Below, piece after piece: positions 58,798 to 64,000 of a stretch of 64,000 bases of DNA. Each line of letters starts with the position of its first letter. The stretch's first letter is position 1. The translations under genes and the position numbers were made by a program. Source of the DNA: Mycetocola miduiensis (GTDB taxonomy: Bacteria > Actinomycetota > Actinomycetes > Actinomycetales > Microbacteriaceae); assembly GCF_900115155.1 (NCBI RefSeq), contig NZ_FOVM01000009.1, positions 1-64,000 on the forward strand, read 5' to 3'. The notes under the pieces are model-generated. The model did no database searches. It was given only the letters and a program-made list of their open reading frames with translations, and was not told the DNA's origin.

Positions 58798-59781
58798 CTA
58801 CCAGCGGTCGTGCACGGCGCTCTTGATGTCCGCCTCGTAGATGCTCTGGACCGCCTCGAGGTACGCGGCCGGGAGCGGGCCGGCGGTGCCGGCCGCTGCG
58901 TTGGACTGCGCCTGCTGGATGGACCGCGCGCCCGGGATGACGGATGTGACGCCGTCCTGCTGGCTGACCCAGGCAAGCGCTGCCTGTGCCGCGGTCAGCC
59001 CCTCGGGAACGTGCGTCGCGAGCTCGTCCGCCGCCCGGACACCGGTGGAGAAGTCGACCCCAGCGAAGGTTTCGCCGACATCGAAGTGGCTGCCGTCGCG
59101 GTTGAACGTGCGGTGGTCGTCGGCCGCGAACTCGGTGGTGGGGGTGTAACGGCCGCTGAGCAGGCCGGAGGCGAGGGGCACCCGCGCGATGATGCCAACC
59201 CCCGCCTCCCTCGCGGCGGGGAGCACTTGCTCGAGCGGTTTGAGCCGGAACGCGTTGAGGATGATCTGGACGCTCGCGGTTCCGGGACGGGCGATTGCCG
59301 CCAGGGCTTCGTCGCAGGTTTCGACGCTGACCCCGTAATTCGCGATGACGCCGTCTGAGACCAGGGTGTCGAGCGCGTCGTAGACGACGTCCGATGAGAA
59401 CACCGGCGTGGGCGGGCAGTGCAGCTGCACGAGATCGAGCTGGTCCACGCCGAGGTTGGACCGGGAGCGGTCGGTCCACTCCCGGAATTTCGCGAGCGTG
59501 AAGTTGGCCGGGTCCTGCGCCTCGCGACGGCCCATCTTCGTGGCGACGAACACGTCGATGTCGGGGTTGGCGGCGAGGAACTGGCCGATGACCTGTTCGC
59601 TGCGACCGTCGCCGTACACGTCGGCGGTGTCGAAGAGAGTGACGCCGGAGTCGACGGCGGCATCGAGCACGGCGAGTGCGTCGGTTTCCGAGACGGCACC
59701 CCAGTCGGCGCCGAGCTGCCAGGTTCCGAGGCCGATGATCGAAACGGGACGGCCGGTGCGGCCGAGGGTGCGCTGTTCCAT
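58798..59781 (-). CDS. Aldo/keto reductase
   Basis: 327 residues with TLGRTGRPVSIIGLGTWQLG, DTADVYGDGRSEQVIGQF (catalytic Asp and Tyr), ATKMGRREAQDP (Lys) and VQLHCPPTPVF (His) forming the AKR tetrad. It reduces aldehydes with NADPH; the natural substrate is unknown. TAGGCT lies 6 nt before the ATG. Confidence 0.93.
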   Translation of the reverse strand: MEQRTLGRTGRPVSIIGLGTWQLGADWGAVSETDALAVLDAAVDSGVTLFDTADVYGDGRSEQVIGQFLAANPDIDVFVATKMGRREAQDPANFTLAKFREWTDRSRSNLGVDQLDLVQLHCPPTPVFSSDVVYDALDTLVSDGVIANYGVSVETCDEALAAIARPGTASVQIILNAFRLKPLEQVLPAAREAGVGIIARVPLASGLLSGRYTPTTEFAADDHRTFNRDGSHFDVGETFAGVDFSTGVRAADELATHVPEGLTAAQAALAWVSQQDGVTSVIPGARSIQQAQSNAAAGTAGPLPAAYLEAVQSIYEADIKSAVHDRW

Positions 59782-59832
59782 GGCCCCAGCCTAGGGTCTC
59801 GCGACCGGGCGAGGTTCCCCGGATGTCCTGCG

Positions 59833-60420
59833 TTACGGAGTCGGCACCGCCAACGTCGGCGCGAGCGCGAGGGCGACCCAGAAACCGGCGAGCAGAAAAG
59901 GACCGAACGGGATACGGGACTGGGTGCCGCCCACGCGCCTCACGAGGACGAGGATGCCGGCGACTCCGCCGAAGAGGAACGCAACGGCAAGGCCTGCCAC
60001 GGCTGGTGCCACCCCGATCGAACCGAGGCAGAGGCCGAGGAGCCCGGCCAGTTTGACGTCGCCCATGCCCATCCCCCCGCCGACGCTGAGGATGAGAAAG
60101 AAGAGAAACCATGCGGCCCCAATCGCGACAGCGGTAGTCGGCGGGGCGCCGGCGAGCATGCTGTTCGTCACGATCCCGGTGAGCGCAACCGGGTAACCGG
60201 GCAGTACGAGCCGGTTGGGCAGCCGGTGGCTCTCGACGTCGATGCGGACGAGGGGACCCGTCACTGCGGCGACGTACAGCGTTCCGAGGAGTAGCGGGCT
60301 CGGCCCGACGGCGAGGAGAGCGACAACACCCTGAACAACCGCAGCCGAAAGGTCGGGGACTGTCCGCGCCCGCCGCCGGGCAGCATCCGTTCTCTCACCA
60401 GCCGACGTGCCGATCGCCAT
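59833..60420 (-). CDS. Prepilin peptidase-like A24 family protein
   Basis: 195 residues with about seven membrane helices. The two catalytic aspartates are in RIDVESHRLPN (about residue 77) and GMGDVKLAG. The amino-terminal methylase domain of full prepilin peptidases is missing, as in FlaK/TadV-like and actinobacterial short forms. It would cleave prepilin leaders, but no pilin genes are in this window. TAGCGT lies 6 nt before the ATG. Confidence 0.85.
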   Translation of the reverse strand: MAIGTSAGERTDAARRRARTVPDLSAAVVQGVVALLAVGPSPLLLGTLYVAAVTGPLVRIDVESHRLPNRLVLPGYPVALTGIVTNSMLAGAPPTTAVAIGAAWFLFFLILSVGGGMGMGDVKLAGLLGLCLGSIGVAPAVAGLAVAFLFGGVAGILVLVRRVGGTQSRIPFGPFLLAGFWVALALAPTLAVPTP

Positions 60421-60501
60421 GGCGACACGCTAGCCGGGCGTGGATCTCCCGCGCACGGGTTATCCACAGCCCGGCTGCGTGGCTCAGCCGGTCTCGACAA
60501 C

Positions 60502-61878
60502 TCAGGCCAGCTCGTTTCCTTCCAGGAGTTCGGTGACGAGGGCTGCGATGGAGCTGCGCTCCGACCGGGTGAGGGTGACGTGCCCGAACAGGTTGTGGCC
60601 CTTGAGCGTTTCAATGACCGAGGCGACCCCGTCGTGACGGCCCACCCGCAGGTTGTCGCGCTGGGCGACATCATGGGTCAGGATGACCCGCGAGTTCTGA
60701 CCGATCCGTGAGAGCACCGTGAGAAGGACGTTACGTTCGAGCGACTGAGCCTCATCGACGATGACGAACGCGTCGTGAAGGGAACGGCCACGGATGTGGG
60801 TCAGTGGCAGCACCTCGAGGATGCCCCGTTCGATCACCTCGTCGAGCACGTTCTGCGACACCACAGACCCGAGCGTGTCGAACACGGCCTGGCCCCACGG
60901 GTTCATCTTCTCGCCCTGGTCGCCGGGCAGGTAGCCGAGTTCCTGGCCGCCGACCGCGTAGAGCGGCCGGAACACCATGATCTTGCGGTGCTGCTGGCGC
61001 TCGAGGACGGCGTCGAGTCCCGCGCAGAGCGCGAGCGCGGACTTCCCCGTCCCTGCTCGACCTCCGAGCGAAACAATGCCCACCTCGGGGTCAAGGAGCA
61101 GATCGATGGCCAGTCGTTGCTCGGCGCTTCGCCCGTGGAGGCCGAAGACATCGCGGTCGCCGCGGACGAGTTTGAACTCCCGCTTTCCGGTGACCCGCCC
61201 GAGTGCCGACCCGCGGTCCGAGTGGATGACCAGCCCCGTGTTGACCGGCAGCGCCTCCACCGCCTTCGACAGGCCCACCTCCGTCTCGTACAGGTCGCCC
61301 ATCTCGTGCGCGGAGACCGTGATCGACGCCATACCCGTCCAGCCGGAGTCGATCGCCTGTTCGGCGCGGTATTCCTCGGCGGAGAGCCCGATGGATGCCG
61401 CCTTTACCCGCAACGGCAGGTCTTTCGACACAACTGTCACAGCGAGCCCGTCGTTGGCCAGGTTGAGGGCAACGGCGAGGATCCGGGAGTCGTTGTCACC
61501 GAGCTGCAGACCACTTGGCAGCACCGACATGCTGGAGTGGTTGAGTTCGACGCGGAGGGAGCCGCCTTCGCCAACCGGCACCGGAAAGTCGAGCCGCTCA
61601 TATTCGACCCTCAGTTCGTCGAGGATCCGGAGAGCCTGCCGGGCGAAATAGCCGATCTCAGGGTCGTAGCGTTTTCCTTCGAGTTCCGAGATCACGACGA
61701 CGGGGATCACGACGGCGTGCTCCGCGAACCGGAAGAGCGCCTTCGGGTCAGACAACAACACCGAGGTATCCAAAACATAGGTACGCTCGGTCTGTTTCTG
61801 CGGTGCTGGCTGTGAAGTTGTGTTCTCTGCTTGCCCTTCGCTCTTGTGCTGTAGTGCATGGGTGCGTGTCGCGGTCAT
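60502..61878 (-). CDS. PIN-domain PhoH-family ATPase (PhoH2-like)
   Basis: 458 residues. PIN nuclease domain from about 33 to 160 with Asp37 (YVLDTSVLL), [11 protein letters not shown] and [13 protein letters not shown] supplying acidic residues; PhoH domain from about 240 with Walker [13 protein letters not shown] and [12 protein letters not shown]. Actinobacterial PhoH2 proteins unwind and cleave RNA and can act as toxins beside a small antitoxin. ATG 61878 follows GGGAG. The 204 bp upstream is AT-richer and holds GGAACG/CGTTCC but no visible antitoxin gene. Confidence 0.93.
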   Translation of the reverse strand: MTATRTHALQHKSEGQAENTTSQPAPQKQTERTYVLDTSVLLSDPKALFRFAEHAVVIPVVVISELEGKRYDPEIGYFARQALRILDELRVEYERLDFPVPVGEGGSLRVELNHSSMSVLPSGLQLGDNDSRILAVALNLANDGLAVTVVSKDLPLRVKAASIGLSAEEYRAEQAIDSGWTGMASITVSAHEMGDLYETEVGLSKAVEALPVNTGLVIHSDRGSALGRVTGKREFKLVRGDRDVFGLHGRSAEQRLAIDLLLDPEVGIVSLGGRAGTGKSALALCAGLDAVLERQQHRKIMVFRPLYAVGGQELGYLPGDQGEKMNPWGQAVFDTLGSVVSQNVLDEVIERGILEVLPLTHIRGRSLHDAFVIVDEAQSLERNVLLTVLSRIGQNSRVILTHDVAQRDNLRVGRHDGVASVIETLKGHNLFGHVTLTRSERSSIAALVTELLEGNELA

Positions 61879-62082
61879 TGCCACTCCCAGCCGAACCTGT
61901 CGGTTCGGTTCTCCAGCGAGTGCGGCCACGTACGTTTCGAGTCGAACTTATGTGGCCGTCTCGACCAGGCTCCGTGCCTGATACTTGGAACGTTACGACG
62001 ACTAGTTCACCGTTCCAAACAAGACACGCTGGCTTGACATTGCGAACAGGTGAACTTTTTCCCGTTCGGGTGACACGCGCTT

Positions 62083-63204
62083 CTAGTAGGCGATAGCCGT
62101 CGAGAACGAGACGAACGAGTCACGGAGCATTCCGAGGGTCTCGCTCGTGGTGCCGGCGTGCACGCTGAGCCGGATCCGGTTCTGCCGAAGTGTCGTGCTC
62201 ACACCGTGGTTGTGGAGCGACGCGACAAGCAGCGCAACCTGGTCGTCTGGCGGGTCGAGGATGACGATGCCCGCCCGTTCGTGGGCCGCCCGGGGCGACG
62301 CGACCGAGATCCCGAATTCGTCGGCGAGGTCGAGGGTTTCACTGACCCGGTCACCGACAGCCGCGGCGACCTCCGCCACTCCGACCGCGCTGATCTCCTC
62401 GAGCGCCGCGGCGAGCCGGGCCTCGGCCGAGAAGTCCGGGTTCGCCACACTGTAGGCGCGAGCCGACTTCGACGGCGGCGGGACAGCATCCCACGGTTCG
62501 CTCTCATCGGTCCCCGTGTAGCCGCTGACGACGGGTTCGAGGTGGTCAAGCGCCCGGTCGCTCAACGCAAGGAACCCGGTGCCCCAGCCCGCACGGACCC
62601 ATTTCTGGCCGCCGGATGCGATCACATCGGCCACTTCCAACGGCGCGTCGACGACGCCGAACCCCTGAATCGCGTCGACGATGAGCAAACGGTCACCGAT
62701 CACCTGACGGATGCCGTCGAGGTCGGCGAGGTATCCGGTGCGGGTGTCGACCAGGCTCACGGCGACGGCGGTGATCGCGGGTGTCAGCTGCTGCTTGATG
62801 GTGTGCGGGGTTACCCGCCCATGGTCGGTTTCCAGCCATGTCGGGGTGAGAACCTGCATGGACTCGGCGGCGCGGGTCGCCGCCACGGTGAGGCTTGGGA
62901 AGTCGCCGGCGGAGAGCAGCAGTCCCCCGGTCATGCTGAACATGGTGTGCATGAGCCCCATGCCCGTGTTCGGCTGGCTGACGATGTTCTCCGGCGAGCA
63001 CCCGACGAGCCCGGCCACGGCGGTGCGCATCCGTTCGTCCTGGCCGAGGAAGGTATCCACGACGCCATACCGGGCGCGGCTGAGCAGATCGACCTGAAGC
63101 CGCAACTCTTCCTGGACGACGGCCGAGAGCGGGCCGACCCTGCCGTAGTCGAGGTAACCGGATTCTTCACCGAATCCGCGAAGGAACGTGTCGATGTCGG
63201 TCAT
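62083..63204 (-). CDS. Class V aminotransferase (PLP-dependent)
   Basis: 373 residues of the NifS-like/class V fold. VDAIQGFGVVDAPLEVADV and ASGGQKWVRAGWGTGFLALS carry the PLP pocket and its lysine. The catalytic cysteine loop of desulfurases is not seen. Substrate unknown. ATG 63204 has a GGAGA site and lies 8 bp past uppS. The gene may be linked to uppS simply by co-transcription. Confidence 0.85.
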   Translation of the reverse strand: MTDIDTFLRGFGEESGYLDYGRVGPLSAVVQEELRLQVDLLSRARYGVVDTFLGQDERMRTAVAGLVGCSPENIVSQPNTGMGLMHTMFSMTGGLLLSAGDFPSLTVAATRAAESMQVLTPTWLETDHGRVTPHTIKQQLTPAITAVAVSLVDTRTGYLADLDGIRQVIGDRLLIVDAIQGFGVVDAPLEVADVIASGGQKWVRAGWGTGFLALSDRALDHLEPVVSGYTGTDESEPWDAVPPPSKSARAYSVANPDFSAEARLAAALEEISAVGVAEVAAAVGDRVSETLDLADEFGISVASPRAAHERAGIVILDPPDDQVALLVASLHNHGVSTTLRQNRIRLSVHAGTTSETLGMLRDSFVSFSTAIAY

Positions 63205-63212
63205 CGTTCTCC

Positions 63213-63998
63213 TCAACCGCCGTAGCGGCGTTGCCGCCTCGAGAAATCGCGGAGCGCCCTCAGGAAGTCCACTTCGCGCAGGTCAGGGCCGAGCGCCTCG
63301 ACGAAGTAGAACTCGCTGTGCGCGCTCTGCCAGAGCATGAAGTCGCTGAGCCGCTGTTCCCCGGAGGTGCGGATGACAAGGTCAGGGTCTGGTTGCCCGC
63401 TCGTATAGAGGTGCTCGCCGATGAGGTCCGGGGTCAGCAGTTCGGCGAGGGATTCGAGGTTGCCGCCGGTCAGGTGGTGTTTCTCGACGATGCTGCGCAT
63501 CGCGTGCACGATCTCGGTCCGCCCGCCGTAGCCGACGGCGAGGTTGATGTGCAGGCCTTTCTTCTGCGCGGTCCGCGCCTCGGCGGCGTCCAGTGCCGCG
63601 ATGAGCGGTTCGGGGAGCCCGGTGGTCGCTCCGACGCGCTTCACCCGCCAGTCGCGGTAATGCGAGAGCTCTTCGGCGAGGTCAGCGATGATCTCGATCA
63701 GGTCGTAGAGTTCATCCGTGGACCGCGAACTGAGATTGTCGCTCGACAGGAGGTAGAGGGTGACGACTTTGACTCCGAGGTCGTCGCACCATTCAAGGAA
63801 TTCGCGCATCTTGGCTGCCCCGGCGCGGTGCCCGTGGGCGGCCGTTTCATACCCGAGCTGCTTCGCCCACCGGCGGTTACCGTCGATGATCATCGCGACG
63901 TGGTGCGGCAACGATTCGGAGCTGAGGCCACGACGCAGGCGCTTCTGGTACAGGTTGTAGAGAAACCCGGGCCCTCTGTTCGACTGGCTGTTCGTCAC
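63213..63998 (-). CDS. uppS: Isoprenyl transferase (cis-prenyltransferase), UppS-like
   Basis: 261 residues. HVAMIIDGNRRWAKQLGYE contains catalytic Asp39, followed by HGHRAGAAKM; RTSGEQRLSDFMLWQSAHSE is the conserved C-terminal motif. It makes undecaprenyl or decaprenyl diphosphate, the lipid carrier for peptidoglycan and cell-wall glycans. Start is GTG at 63998, two bases from the window edge, so an earlier start cannot be excluded. Confidence 0.94.
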   Translation of the reverse strand: MTNSQSNRGPGFLYNLYQKRLRRGLSSESLPHHVAMIIDGNRRWAKQLGYETAAHGHRAGAAKMREFLEWCDDLGVKVVTLYLLSSDNLSSRSTDELYDLIEIIADLAEELSHYRDWRVKRVGATTGLPEPLIAALDAAEARTAQKKGLHINLAVGYGGRTEIVHAMRSIVEKHHLTGGNLESLAELLTPDLIGEHLYTSGQPDPDLVIRTSGEQRLSDFMLWQSAHSEFYFVEALGPDLREVDFLRALRDFSRRQRRYGG

Positions 63999-64000
63999 AC

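Overview
This is a high-GC window from an actinobacterium, most likely Microbacteriaceae or a close relative. The evidence is the actinobacterial-type dapD, stand-alone LigD polymerase, CarD, TypA, a two-aptamer glycine riboswitch before gcvT, a GTG/ATG leaderless gene style, and several small Microbacteriaceae-type conserved proteins. The assignment is by gene content and style only; no database search was possible. Almost the whole window is chromosomal core or near-core. The only mobile DNA is a truncated IS481-type transposase at the left edge.

Layout. 1-0.5 kb: IS481-family fragment and a short DUF3117 gene. 0.6-9.6 kb: lysine/diaminopimelate genes (dapE, dapD, dapC) with a PIG-V-like membrane mannosyltransferase, a penicillin-acylase-family Ntn hydrolase, citrate synthase and ferredoxin. 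9.6-13.4 kb: small membrane protein, azlCD branched-chain amino-acid exporter, typA. 13.5-19 kb: a complete peptide ABC importer (oppA, B, C and fused DF), with a perfect 40-bp palindrome between oppA and oppB. 19.2-23.1 kb: CPBP protease, DUF485/acetate symporter pair, and a secreted CAP-domain protein with a structured leader. 23.1-27.8 kb: gcvT-gcvH-gcvP behind a glycine riboswitch. 27.9-33.5 kb: NrtR-controlled NAD operon nrtR-nadA-nadB-nadC-nifS. 33.6-38.3 kb: small orphan proteins, a LysR HTH-only protein, a hydrolase, an ABC-F protein, a membrane protein and CarD. 38.3-45.8 kb: accessory stretch with a broken SMR gene, acetyltransferase, LigD-Pol/VOC pair, reductase, secreted propeller protein, orphan ORFs and about 700 bp of decayed DNA. 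45.9-58.8 kb: ychF, DMT exporter, rmuC, two glpX paralogues, fba, ispH, xseAB, carbonic anhydrase and fumC. 58.8-64 kb: aldo-keto reductase, prepilin-peptidase-like protein, PIN-PhoH ATPase, class V aminotransferase and uppS.

How it works together. Three metabolic controls are visible in DNA or RNA: glycine sensing by the riboswitch over gcvTHP, NAD-linked control by NrtR through two similar palindromes before nrtR, and a possible structured RNA before the CAP gene. Gluconeogenesis/glycolysis (glpX, glpX, fba), the TCA cycle (gltA, fumC) and one-carbon metabolism are all represented. Many starts are leaderless: a TANNNT box lies 6-7 nt before the start codon with no Shine-Dalgarno, and this was used to choose several starts.

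I did not find a clearly new multi-gene system. The best leads are the CAP-gene leader with mutually exclusive hairpins and a possible non-AUG start, the tandem NrtR sites, the LysR-HTH protein with a histone-like basic tail, the LigD-Pol/VOC coupled pair, and the oppA/oppB palindrome.
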